Translations under genes and position numbers: made by a program
The notes under the pieces: generated by a model
What the model was told of the DNA's origin: nothing
Database searches by the model: none
Seen by the model: the letters and a program-made list of their open reading frames with translations, nothing else
Part shown: piece after piece, positions 39,791 to 48,614 of the stretch
Position numbering within the stretch: position 1 is the stretch's first letter
How the letters are laid out: every line of letters begins with the position of its first letter
Source: Rhodospirillales bacterium
GTDB taxonomy: Bacteria; Pseudomonadota; Alphaproteobacteria; Acetobacterales; Acetobacteraceae
Assembly: GCA_028869995.1 (NCBI GenBank)
Contig: JAGWQN010000116.1
Span: 1-64,000 of the forward strand
Direction of reading: 5' to 3'
Length of the DNA: 64,000 nucleotides

Positions 39791-39811
39791 GTGCAAAGGC
39801 CAGGCAAACGG

Positions 39812-39826
39812 CGGCAACTTTGCCCG
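39812..39826. promoter_or_regulatory. Putative flagellar enhancer-type palindrome (CGGCAACTTTGCCCG)
   Basis: GGCAA-CT-TTGCC perfect palindrome between the flgE and fliK sigma54 promoters. Confidence 0.5.
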
Positions 39827-39856
39827 ACCGCATGCCCGTGCCCGGCCGTTTTGACC

Positions 39857-39871
39857 CGGCAACATCTGCCG
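39857..39871. promoter_or_regulatory. Putative flagellar enhancer-type palindrome (CGGCA-ACATC-TGCCG)
   Basis: Perfect 5-5-5 inverted repeat, second copy 45 bp from the first in the same intergenic region. Confidence 0.5.
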
Positions 39872-39921
39872 CGGGGCCCAAACAGTCCCATGCAAGCGCG
39901 AGTGATCCGCCCGCCCGTCAC

Positions 39922-39937
39922 TGGCCGCGAATTTGCA
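39922..39937 (+). promoter_or_regulatory. Sigma54-type promoter for fliK (TGGCCGC-GAAT-TTGCA)
   Basis: GG-N10-GC spacing, intact TGGC and TTGCA. Confidence 0.65.
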
Positions 39938-39948
39938 ACGGCCCATCC

Positions 39949-41244
39949 ATGGCAATGCCCGTGTCCTCCGCCGGCCAGACACCGCCGACTTCACCGGACG
40001 CGCTCCGCGTCCGCGCGAGCATCGCGTCACGGGGCCCAGCCGCCCCGTCCGGCGACGCGGGCGACGCTGCTGGCGTAAGGCCGGATGGCCTCGTCCGGGC
40101 CAGAAGCGCGTCCGGGCCGCCAGCGTCCGCCCTGTCGCCGCGCCAGGCTGGTTTCGCGACCGTGATCGCCAGCGCGCTGGGTTCCGCCGCGCCAGCTTCA
40201 ACCGGCGCACCGGCGGCAGACGGTCCGCCCTCCCGCTTGGCGGCTCCCGCGTCCCCTTCGGCCCATCGGCCGCGCCGGCCGCAGCAGTCGGTGGCGGGAC
40301 CAAGCCCAGCCATCGCCAACCTGGCGGCGCTCGCGGCGACGCCGCCGCCGCCCGCGACAACCGCCGCCTCGCAGGCTCCGCCGATCGCCGGCGACCCGGC
40401 ACATGGCGGGAAGGCTGCGAGCCCGCCGGCGACAACGGCGGCGATCGCCGGCCCCGTCGCAACCGCCGGCAGCCTGGCCTCCACCAGCGCGACCAGGATC
40501 GCGGCAACCCGCGGGGCCGTGGATGGCACGGCGCCCGCTGCGCCCGGCATCGCGAGCACCCCGACGAGCACGTCCCCGTTGCCGGCCGCGGCTCCAGCGC
40601 GGGCGACCAGCAGCGGTGCCGCCCAGGCCGCGAGTAGCCAAGAGCCCGGAAGCGCCCTTCGGCATGACGCGTCGAGGCCCCCCGACCTCGCTCCAACACC
40701 CCTGCATCCGCCGGCGGCCGCGGCAGCGCCGTCGCCCAACCCGATGTCAGCCGCCCTCCTGAGCGCGAGTTCGACGGCGGCGAACGCCACGATCCCGGGC
40801 AGCGCGACCACCGGCAACGGCGTGGCCGCCGCCCGCGCGACTGTAACCCAGGTCACCGGTGCCATCGTTCAGCTGGGGCCGGCGGCCGCGGCGCCACGCG
40901 CCAGCACCATCACCCTGCATCTGGCACCGCCAGCGCTCGGCCATGTGGCGATCCGCATCTCCGCGCCGCACAGCGCCAGCGCCGTGGTGACCATCACCGC
41001 CAGCCATCAGGCGTCGGCAGACGCGCTCGCCACGGCACGCCCGGGCCTCGAGGCATCACTGCTGCGCGCCGGCCTGCCGCCCGATACCCGCATCATCATC
41101 CATACACCGGGCGAGCCCCCGACCAGCGGGGGAAGCCCCGATCGCGGGTCGCGCCAGCCCGGCGGCCAACCGCGCCGCCCCACCCTACCGGCGCGGACAG
41201 AGACCGAACTGGATTTCGCCGAAACCCTCGACATCAGCGCCTGA
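39949..41244 (+). CDS. fliK: Flagellar hook-length control protein FliK-like
   Basis: Ala/Pro-rich low-complexity N-terminus; C-terminal ITLHLAPPALGHVAIRISAPHSASAVVTITASHQASADALATARPGLEASLLRAGL (FliK C-terminal domain); sits between flgE and flgD. Start uncertain (39949 or 39955). Confidence 0.8.
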   Translation: MAMPVSSAGQTPPTSPDALRVRASIASRGPAAPSGDAGDAAGVRPDGLVRARSASGPPASALSPRQAGFATVIASALGSAAPASTGAPAADGPPSRLAAPASPSAHRPRRPQQSVAGPSPAIANLAALAATPPPPATTAASQAPPIAGDPAHGGKAASPPATTAAIAGPVATAGSLASTSATRIAATRGAVDGTAPAAPGIASTPTSTSPLPAAAPARATSSGAAQAASSQEPGSALRHDASRPPDLAPTPLHPPAAAAAPSPNPMSAALLSASSTAANATIPGSATTGNGVAAARATVTQVTGAIVQLGPAAAAPRASTITLHLAPPALGHVAIRISAPHSASAVVTITASHQASADALATARPGLEASLLRAGLPPDTRIIIHTPGEPPTSGGSPDRGSRQPGGQPRRPTLPARTETELDFAETLDISA

Positions 41245-41259
41245 CCAAGGAGACGCCGC

Positions 41260-41916
41260 ATGACCGCCAACCTCGCCGCCACCGCCGCCACCCAGAGCAG
41301 CACGGCCGCCAGCACGACCGGCGGCGCCAACACGCTCGCCTCGCTGAGCTCGAACTTCACCGACTTCCTGAACATGCTGATGACGCAGCTGCAGAACCAG
41401 GACCCGACCTCGCCCATGGATACCAACCAGTTCACGTCGGAGCTGGTTCAGTTCACCTCGGTCGAGCAGCAGATCAACACCAACAGCAGCCTCACGAAGC
41501 TGATCCAGTACACGCAGGACGGAACGATGCTGCAATCGGCGCAGATGGTCGGCAAACAGGTCGCGGTGACCGCGAGCCAGCTGGCGCTGCAGAATGGCCA
41601 GGCCGGACTGCAATACACCGCGACCAGCGCCGGTCCCGTCGTCGTCACCGTCACCGACTCCTCCGGGAACATTCTCGATCAGCAGACGGCGCAGGCCGCC
41701 CAGGGGCCGAACAGCTGGAACTGGAACGGGCAGACGAGCGCCGGAACACAGCTGCCTGACGGCGCCTACAACGTGAGCGTCACCGAAGGCGGCGGCGCCC
41801 TACCCTTCGCCGTGGTCGGCACCGCATCCGGCGTGCAGAACGCAAGCAGCGGCCTCGCGCTGCAGCTCGGTGCGCTGAGCGTGCCGTTTTCGTCACTCGT
41901 CTCGGTTCTGAACTGA
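41260..41916 (+). CDS. flgD: Flagellar hook capping protein FlgD
   Basis: FTDFLNMLMTQLQNQDPTSPMDTNQFTSELVQFTSVEQQINTNSSL; C-terminal WNGQTSAGTQLPDGAYNVSV. Confidence 0.95.
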   Translation: MTANLAATAATQSSTAASTTGGANTLASLSSNFTDFLNMLMTQLQNQDPTSPMDTNQFTSELVQFTSVEQQINTNSSLTKLIQYTQDGTMLQSAQMVGKQVAVTASQLALQNGQAGLQYTATSAGPVVVTVTDSSGNILDQQTAQAAQGPNSWNWNGQTSAGTQLPDGAYNVSVTEGGGALPFAVVGTASGVQNASSGLALQLGALSVPFSSLVSVLN

Positions 41917-41951
41917 GTCCGGCATCGCCTTCACGCTCCCTTTACCTCTCG

Positions 41952-41976
41952 CGGCAAGAATGGCCGCAGTCCCGCA
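41952..41976 (+). promoter_or_regulatory. Putative sigma54-type flagellin promoter with overlapping CGGCAA-type site
   Basis: TGGCCGC-AGTC-CCGCA at 41961-41976 (GG-N10-GC spacing, weaker -12); CGGCAAGAATGGCCG at 41952-41966 overlaps the -24 element. Confidence 0.45.
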
Positions 41977-42036
41977 AAACGGCGGGGGCTCCCGCAACGT
42001 GCTCAGCACACCCCGGACTCGAAGGAAAACGCCCCC

Positions 42037-42888
42037 ATGTCCCAGTTCTCGATCAACACCAACATCTCAGCGCAGATCGCGCTCCAGAGTCTCAGCACCA
42101 CCAGCTCCTCGCTGGCGGCCACGCAGAAGCAGATCTCGACCGGCTATCGCGTCGCCGATGCGACCGACGACGGCGCCGCCTATGCGGTGGCGCAGCGCGT
42201 ACGCTCCGATGTCGGCGCTCTGACAAGCGCCAACCAGCAGCTCGGCAACATGCAGGGCCTGCTTTCGACCACCGTCACCGCGCTCACCAACGTTTCCAAC
42301 ACGATGAACAGCGCCCGCGCCGTCCTGGTGAAACTGGCGGACAGCTCGGTGACCGGTACGACGCGCACGCAATACGTGCAGCAGTATCAGTCGATGATGG
42401 CGAACATCAAGACGTTCGTGCAAGACGCCGGCTACAACGGCAAGACGCTGATCGGCAACATCACCGGCAGCACCGGCTCCTTCGGCAAGGTGGCCACTGT
42501 ACGCAACGAACTCGGCGCGACCTACGGCGTCGGGACGTTCAGCGGCTCGTCGTTCTTCGCCTCGGTCAACTTCACGAGCACGCAGCTCAACGGCGCGTCC
42601 ACGGTGCAGGGGCTCATCACCAGCACCGGCACCTTCCTCAACAAGCTGAACACGCTGGGCACCGAGCTCAATACCTATGGCAGTGCCACGAACTACGTGA
42701 ACAACCAGATCACCTACAACAGCGACAAGATCGATGCGCTCAATTCGGGCCTGGGGTCGCTCATCGACGCCAACCTGGCGCAGGAATCGGCGCTCCTGCA
42801 GTCGTTGCAGGTCAAGCAGCAGCTCGGAACGCAGGCGCTCTCGATCGCGAACAGCGCCCCCTCCAGCCTTCTGAGCCTGTTCAAGTAA
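42037..42888 (+). CDS. fliC: Flagellin
   Basis: FSINTNISAQIALQSLSTTSSSLAATQKQISTGYRVADATDDGAAYAVAQRVRSDV (D0/D1); C-terminal LGTQALSIANSAPSSLLSLFK. Confidence 0.95.
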   Translation: MSQFSINTNISAQIALQSLSTTSSSLAATQKQISTGYRVADATDDGAAYAVAQRVRSDVGALTSANQQLGNMQGLLSTTVTALTNVSNTMNSARAVLVKLADSSVTGTTRTQYVQQYQSMMANIKTFVQDAGYNGKTLIGNITGSTGSFGKVATVRNELGATYGVGTFSGSSFFASVNFTSTQLNGASTVQGLITSTGTFLNKLNTLGTELNTYGSATNYVNNQITYNSDKIDALNSGLGSLIDANLAQESALLQSLQVKQQLGTQALSIANSAPSSLLSLFK

Positions 42889-42901
42889 CGTCACGCCCGG
42901 A

Positions 42902-42920
42902 CGCGGGCAAAATGCCCGCG
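42902..42920 (+). terminator. Hairpin between flagellin and flbT
   Basis: CGCGGGCA-aaa-TGCCCGCG, 8-bp perfect stem 14 nt after the fliC stop. Confidence 0.5.
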
Positions 42921-42957
42921 CCTGATGTTCTCTCGTTCACGGAGGTGACGTCCGCTC

Positions 42958-43434
42958 ATGTCGACGCTGGTCCTGGAGTTGCGCCAGGGTGAAACGATGA
43001 TCGTGAATGGCGCACCGATCCGCTTCCGAAGCAAATCGCGCATCGAGCTGACGGCTCACGCCCGGTTCCTGTTCGGCAAGCAGATCATGGCGCCGGCGGA
43101 AGCCTGCACGCCCGCGCGGCGCATCTATTTCGCGCTGCAGACCGCCTATATCGGCGCTGCGGACGAGCGCGAGGCGGGCCTTGCCGCCGCACGGCACTAT
43201 ATCGCCGCCTTTCAGGCCGCGACGACATCCCAGCTCGCCTGCTCGATCCTCGACCGCGCACTGGCGGCGGCGGAGGCCGACGAAGGCTACCAGGCCTTGC
43301 GTCTCGCTCGGCGCATCATCCGCCATGAAGACGCGGTGCTTGGCCCGACGCCGGAACCGCACAGCGCGGCACCAGGGGTGTCCGTGCGTCTGCCTGCCTC
43401 TCAAGTCACGACAATCGCGGAGACCTGTTCATGA
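42958..43434 (+). CDS. flbT: Flagellar biosynthesis repressor FlbT
   Basis: LVLELRQGETMIVNGAPIRFRSKSRIELTAHARFLFGKQIM, RRIYFALQTAYIG; located after flagellin. Confidence 0.93.
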   Translation: MSTLVLELRQGETMIVNGAPIRFRSKSRIELTAHARFLFGKQIMAPAEACTPARRIYFALQTAYIGAADEREAGLAAARHYIAAFQAATTSQLACSILDRALAAAEADEGYQALRLARRIIRHEDAVLGPTPEPHSAAPGVSVRLPASQVTTIAETCS

Positions 43435-43784
43435 ACAATCTCGGCACCGTCCGTCGCGCCGAGCGTGCCTACGCAGCGGCTTCGGCCACGCGCAGCCTGC
43501 GCGCCCAGGAGGCGGAGGTCTTTGCCCGTGTGATCGCCTCGCTGCGCCTTGGCGCACGCGGCTCGTCGGCGGATCGCGTGCGCGCGCTTGCCGACACAGC
43601 CTTGCTGTGGTCCAGCGTTCTCGACCAGGTCCGTGATCCGGCAAACCAGCTGCCGGAGCGGTTGCGCGCGATGATCGCCTCGATCGCGATGGCCGTGCAG
43701 CGCGAGGTCGCCGTACCGCAGCCCAACTTCGACTTCCTGATCGAAGTCAACGAAAACATCGCCGCGGGACTTGCCGACGACTGA
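43431..43784 (+). CDS. flaF: Flagellar biosynthesis regulator FlaF
   Basis: RRAERAYAAASATRSLRAQEAEVFARVIASL, NQLPERLRAMIASIAMAVQREV; overlaps the flbT stop. Confidence 0.92.
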   Translation: MNNLGTVRRAERAYAAASATRSLRAQEAEVFARVIASLRLGARGSSADRVRALADTALLWSSVLDQVRDPANQLPERLRAMIASIAMAVQREVAVPQPNFDFLIEVNENIAAGLADD

Positions 43785-43799
43785 ACCTGGGACGTCACC

Positions 43800-44654
43800 A
43801 TGAGCGGTTCGACCTATCTTCTCCCGCTGTTCCAGGGATCCGTCACCAACAGCGGCAACAACAGTGCCACCTCGCTGCTGACTGCCATCGAGCAAGGCGC
43901 GAGCGGCATCGGCGCCAGCGCTGCCGATCCCATGAGCGCCCTGCGCATCGCGCAACGCAACCAGGCGCAGGACATCGCAACGACCGCAGCTCAGCCGGCA
44001 GTCGCGCGCGATATCGCGGCGTTCAAGCAGGCCGTCGCCTCCGCCAGGACACCGCAGGACCTGCTGTCCAATCCGACCGCCCTCAAGGTTCTGCTCACGG
44101 CAAACGGCCTCGGCAGCGAGGCCTCCTACACCGCGCTGGCGCAGAAAGTTCTGTTGTCGAACCCCTCCGATCCGGCCTCGCTCGTCAACAAGGTGGCGGC
44201 AACCAATGCCAGCTGGCTGTCGGTCGTGAAGACCTACCAGTTTGCCTCCAAGGGTCTTGCAACACTGCAAAATCCTTCGGTGCAGCAGACGATCGCCAAC
44301 GGTTATGCCGAGGTGAAATGGCGCCAGTCCCTCGATGCCACGACGCCAGGTCTCTCCGATGCGCTGACGTTCCAGTCGGAAGCCGGAACGATCACCTCGG
44401 CGGGCCAGGTTCTGGCTGATCCGGTGCTGTTCAACGTGGTGACCACCGCGCTCAACATCCCGCAACAGATCGTCTTCCAGGACCGCTCGGCGCAGGAACA
44501 GGCGATCAACGCGCAACTCGACTATTCGCGCCTCAAGAACGCGACTTACGTCAACTCAATCACCGACCAGTTTCTGATCAACAGCCAGCAAAGCAGCAAC
44601 GGCAGCACGAACCTGACCAGTCTCGCGATCCAGGCGCAGGGCCTCATCGCCTAG
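43800..44654 (+). CDS. DUF1217 family flagellar-associated protein
   Basis: DLLSNPTALKVLLTANGLGSEASYTALAQKVLLSNPSDPASLVNK and position in the flagellar operon match DUF1217 proteins. Confidence 0.8.
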   Translation: MSGSTYLLPLFQGSVTNSGNNSATSLLTAIEQGASGIGASAADPMSALRIAQRNQAQDIATTAAQPAVARDIAAFKQAVASARTPQDLLSNPTALKVLLTANGLGSEASYTALAQKVLLSNPSDPASLVNKVAATNASWLSVVKTYQFASKGLATLQNPSVQQTIANGYAEVKWRQSLDATTPGLSDALTFQSEAGTITSAGQVLADPVLFNVVTTALNIPQQIVFQDRSAQEQAINAQLDYSRLKNATYVNSITDQFLINSQQSSNGSTNLTSLAIQAQGLIA

Positions 44655-44744
44655 GCTGCCCGGCCGAGACCCATCTCGCGCGCATTCCGCCCGCCACGCG
44701 CGACACGGATCCGACACGATCGCCACGGCTCAAAAGGAGCGACC

Positions 44745-45500
44745 ATGAACGACCACGCGAACGACCACGCGATCCTCGCCGCTCGCGCCCGCACGTTGCT
44801 GGCGGCAGGCAGGCCGGCCGCCGCCGCACCGCTGATCGCCAGCCTGCGGGCGGCGCTCGCAGGCACACCGGAACTGGCGGAACTCGAGGCGCGACTGCAC
44901 CTCCTCGAGGGCGATCCCGCAGGCGCCTGCGCGGTGCTGGACGGCGCCATTGCGGCCGCACCGGCAGCGGCGTCGCTGCTGCTCGTCCGTGCCGAAGCGC
45001 GACTACGGTGCGACGACATGACCGGCGGCCTCGCCGATGCGGCCGCGGCGGTCATTGCGGCGCCCGACAGGGCGGACGCAAAGGCGATTCTTGGCATTGC
45101 CCTCATCGATCTCGGTCGTGCGCAGGACGCGCTGGCGTGCCTCGATGAGGCGGTGGCCGCGCGGCCCGACGACCCCTGGTTTCGTGAGGCTCTCGCAACA
45201 GCGTTCAAGCGTCTCGGCGATGCCACGACTGCGGCACGGGTCCTCGCCGACGGGATCGAGCGCGTTCCTGACCATCCCGGCCTGCGCAACGCCGCGATCC
45301 TGCTGGCCCTGAGCCGCGACGATGCCGCTGGCGCCCTCGCCCTGGCACAGGCGGCGCGCCGCGACGGTGCGATCGACGCGCAAGGGATCGACCTCCACGC
45401 CTACACCCTGTCCCTGCTCGGCCGGACCGAGGAGGCTGTCGAGGTCCATGCCGAGGCGCTCAAGATGACGCCGGAATGGGTCGGTGCGGCCCATGTCTGA
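44745..45500 (+). CDS. Tetratricopeptide repeat protein
   Basis: Degenerate TPRs (ALIDLGRAQDALACLDEAVAARPDDPWFREALATAFKRLGD). Confidence 0.8.
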   Translation: MNDHANDHAILAARARTLLAAGRPAAAAPLIASLRAALAGTPELAELEARLHLLEGDPAGACAVLDGAIAAAPAAASLLLVRAEARLRCDDMTGGLADAAAAVIAAPDRADAKAILGIALIDLGRAQDALACLDEAVAARPDDPWFREALATAFKRLGDATTAARVLADGIERVPDHPGLRNAAILLALSRDDAAGALALAQAARRDGAIDAQGIDLHAYTLSLLGRTEEAVEVHAEALKMTPEWVGAAHV

Positions 45501-47898
45501 AGCGCTGAGCATGGCGCGCGGTCATACCGGCATCGATTCGACAGGGGTCGCTCAGATGCTGCTCGATCTCGGCGATCCGGCCGGGGCTCTCGCCCTCCTC
45601 GATATTGCGGATGCTCACGACGAGGCGAACACGCGCCGGCTCTCGGTCCGTGGCATGGCGCATCTGGCGGCGTCACAGCCGCAGGCGGCGCGCGCCGCGC
45701 TGCACCGGGCGCTGGCGCTTGGCGACAGGTCGGCTGCCACCCTGCTCAATCTGGCCCTGGCGGAGCATGCGAGCGGGGAGAGCGATCGTGCGCTGAACCT
45801 GATCGCCCTGGCGGAAGAAGCCGCGCCGAACTGGGCTGAACCGTTCCTGCGGCGGGCCGAGTTGCTGCGCCGCGCGGGCGAAAGGGACGCTGCGGCGACT
45901 GCCTACGACGCGGCTCTCGCGCGCGCCCCGTCGCGACCCGAAGCCCTGATCGGTCGCGCCGCGTTGCACATCGCGCGCGGCGAAGGCACGCAGGCGCGGC
46001 ATCTGCTCCTTCGCGCTTGTGCCGCCGCACCGCAACGGGGCGAGGCATGGGACGCACTCGGCCTGGCGCTGATGCTCACCGGCGATCCGGCGGCTGCCGA
46101 GGCGGCGTTCGAAACGGCGTCCCGGCTCGAGCCGACATCGATACCGCCGGCCCTGCACCGGGCAGAAGCGGCCTGGGCCGCCGGGCATGCGGAGGTTGAA
46201 CTCGCCCGGCTCCAATGCGAACCGAGTGCCGAGCCGGCATCGCTCGCCGCACGCGGCCTGCTGCTCGACCGCCTGGGGCGGCGCGACGACGCGGAGGACC
46301 TGCTCGAGGCCGCCGCGATCCTCGCGCCGGATTCCGCTCTCGTCGCGCGGGTGCGAGCCGATGCGTTGACGCGCACGTTCGACGCGGGCGCCGCCGTCGC
46401 CGCGATCGAGCGGGCCCTGGAACTCGATCCACGCTCGGTCGAGTTACGCAACAATCTCGGTGCTGCGCTGGTGCGCGCGCAGCGCCACAGCCGTGCCCGC
46501 ACGGTGCTCGAGGCACTGGTGACCGAGATCGGCCCTCGACCAGGACCGCTCTGCAACCTCGCCAATGCCCGCGTTTCCTCGGGCGACCAGGAGGGTGGTG
46601 TCGCAGCGGCGCGGGAAGCGGTGGCCAGCTCCCCCGAGGAGACGATCGCCTGGCGGGCGCTGGGCAACGCGCTCGTCTATCATCCGGCGGCGACCGGGCG
46701 CGAGTTGCGCGAGATCGCCGAGCGCGCCGCCGCGGCCCTGCAGGCGCCACCCGCTCCGGCCTTCGCCAACACGCCCGAGCCCGATCGCCGCCTGAGGCTC
46801 GGCCTGCTGTCGGCAACACTGAAGACCCACCCCGTCGGCTGGCTGACGCTGGCCGGGTTCGAGGCGCTCGACCCCACCGCATTCGAGATCATCGCCTTCA
46901 GCCAGCCGATCGGCGCTCATCCCGATACGATGACGCGCCGGTTCCGGGCGCTGGCCAGCGACTGGGTGGTGGCGGACACCGACCTCGCCGGCAAGCGCGC
47001 GGAGCGCATCCGCGCCCGAGGCATCGACATTCTCGTCGATCTCGGCGGCCATGGCGACCAGGGCTGGGCCGCGACCTGCGCGTGGCGTGCCGCACCGGTA
47101 CAGATCAAGTGGGTGGGCGCGCAGAGCCACACCAGCGGCATCGCGGCGATGGACTGGTTCATCACCGATCGCTGGGAGAGCCCGCCGGGCGCCGAAGCGC
47201 TGCATACGGAACGACTGCTGCGGATGCCGGATGGATATTGCTGCTATTCGCCGCCGCCCTATGCCCCCGAGATCGCGCCGCCGCCAGCGCTGGCACGGGG
47301 ATTCGTCACGTTCGGTTGTTTCAACAATCTTGCCAAGATCACGCCCCAGGTGATCGAGACCTGGGCGCGCATTCTCGCGCGTGTCGCAGACAGCCGCCTG
47401 TTGCTCAAGGCGCCGCAGTTCTCGGAGGCGGAGATCGCCGCCTCCGTCCAGGCACGTTTCGCCGCCCTCGGCATTGCCCCCGCGCGCGTGGAGCTGCGCG
47501 GTGCAAGCCCGCACCGCAGCTTGCTCGGGCAGTACGCGGACGTGGATATCGCGCTCGATCCGTTCCCCTATACGGGTGGGCTGACCACCTGCGAGGCGTT
47601 ATGGATGGGGGTGCCGGTGATCACCCGCCCCGGCGATTATTTCGCAGCCCGTCACTCCGCGAGCCACCTGGCCAATGTCGGGCTCCGAGACTGGGTCGCC
47701 GCCGACATCGATTCCTATGTTGAGCGCGCGGTTGCGAAGGCGGCGGATCTGCCGGCCCTCGCCACCCTGCGCGCGAGGCTACGCGCAGAGATGGCGGCGA
47801 GCCCTCTCTGCGATGGACCGCGCTTCGGGCGCAATCTCGCCACCGCCTTGCGCGCGGTCTGGCGGCAATGGTGCGAGGAGACCAGCGATGCTCGATGA
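45493..47898 (+). CDS. TPR-containing O-GlcNAc transferase-like (SPINDLY/GT41) glycosyltransferase
   Basis: N-terminal TPRs; GT41 C-terminus: LRLGLLSATLKTHPVGWL, DILVDLGGHGDQG, APVQIKWVGAQSHTSGIAAMDWFITD, FVTFGCFNNLAKITPQVIETWARIL, DIALDPFPYTGGLTTCEALWMGVPVIT. Confidence 0.93.
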   Translation: MSEALSMARGHTGIDSTGVAQMLLDLGDPAGALALLDIADAHDEANTRRLSVRGMAHLAASQPQAARAALHRALALGDRSAATLLNLALAEHASGESDRALNLIALAEEAAPNWAEPFLRRAELLRRAGERDAAATAYDAALARAPSRPEALIGRAALHIARGEGTQARHLLLRACAAAPQRGEAWDALGLALMLTGDPAAAEAAFETASRLEPTSIPPALHRAEAAWAAGHAEVELARLQCEPSAEPASLAARGLLLDRLGRRDDAEDLLEAAAILAPDSALVARVRADALTRTFDAGAAVAAIERALELDPRSVELRNNLGAALVRAQRHSRARTVLEALVTEIGPRPGPLCNLANARVSSGDQEGGVAAAREAVASSPEETIAWRALGNALVYHPAATGRELREIAERAAAALQAPPAPAFANTPEPDRRLRLGLLSATLKTHPVGWLTLAGFEALDPTAFEIIAFSQPIGAHPDTMTRRFRALASDWVVADTDLAGKRAERIRARGIDILVDLGGHGDQGWAATCAWRAAPVQIKWVGAQSHTSGIAAMDWFITDRWESPPGAEALHTERLLRMPDGYCCYSPPPYAPEIAPPPALARGFVTFGCFNNLAKITPQVIETWARILARVADSRLLLKAPQFSEAEIAASVQARFAALGIAPARVELRGASPHRSLLGQYADVDIALDPFPYTGGLTTCEALWMGVPVITRPGDYFAARHSASHLANVGLRDWVAADIDSYVERAVAKAADLPALATLRARLRAEMAASPLCDGPRFGRNLATALRAVWRQWCEETSDAR

Positions 47899-48529
47899 CC
47901 CGACCGGCGGCGCCGCCTACTGGGAGACGCGCTATCGTGCGGGCGGCACGTCCGGCGCGGGCTCGTCGGGCCGGCTGCTCCGGTGGAAGGCCGCCGTGAT
48001 CAATGGCTTCGTTGCGGCCAACGGGATCGGCGATCTGTTCGATCTGGGTTGCGGCGACGGCGCGCTGGCGGCGCATATCGTGGTGGCCCGCTATCGCGGC
48101 ACGGATGTCGCAGCGGACGCCCTTGCGCGCACGGCGGCAGCCCGCGACGGCATCGGCGACAGCCGGATGATCGCCTGGGACACGATGGAAAACGAACAGC
48201 CGGCAGAGCTGGCGCTGTCCTTCGACGTCATCTTCCACCTGGTCGAGGACCGTGCCTACGAGCGCTACATGCGCAGGCTTCTGGCGGCGGCACGCCGCTT
48301 CATCCTGGTCTACGCCAGCAACGTGGATCGCGCCTGGCCTGCGCCGCATGTCCGCCACCGGCGCTTTTCCGACACGATCCCGGCCATCGATCCGACCTGG
48401 CGCGTCGCCGCCCACGTTCCCAATCCGTATCCTTACGATCCGAACCGGCCGGACACGACGAGTTTCGCCGATCTCTACCTTCTCACCCGCCCGGGCGAGG
48501 CGGCGACGCTGGTGATACCGCCCGGCTGA
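47888..48529 (+). CDS. SAM-dependent class I methyltransferase
   Basis: AAYWETRYRAGGTSGAGS, DLFDLGCGDGALAAHIV (motif I), SFDVIFHLVEDRAYERYMRRLL. Confidence 0.85.
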   Translation: MLDDPTGGAAYWETRYRAGGTSGAGSSGRLLRWKAAVINGFVAANGIGDLFDLGCGDGALAAHIVVARYRGTDVAADALARTAAARDGIGDSRMIAWDTMENEQPAELALSFDVIFHLVEDRAYERYMRRLLAAARRFILVYASNVDRAWPAPHVRHRRFSDTIPAIDPTWRVAAHVPNPYPYDPNRPDTTSFADLYLLTRPGEAATLVIPPG

Positions 48530-48582
48530 CGCGAACGCACCGCGCGCCGCCGCGGGTGCCCATCGCTGCCCTCGGCCCCGAT

Positions 48583-48599
48583 CCGCTCACCGCGAGCGG
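48583..48599. terminator. Hairpin between convergent genes
   Basis: CCGCTC-accgc-GAGCGG between the methyltransferase and EamA stops; no U-tract. Confidence 0.35.
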
Positions 48600-48614
48600 C
48601 TCGCCCCTATGGGC

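Noticed and set aside
40020-40720. GC-rich Ala/Pro/Thr-rich stretch as a DNA repeat array
   Set aside because: It is low-complexity coding sequence in the FliK N-terminal region; no regular repeat unit found.
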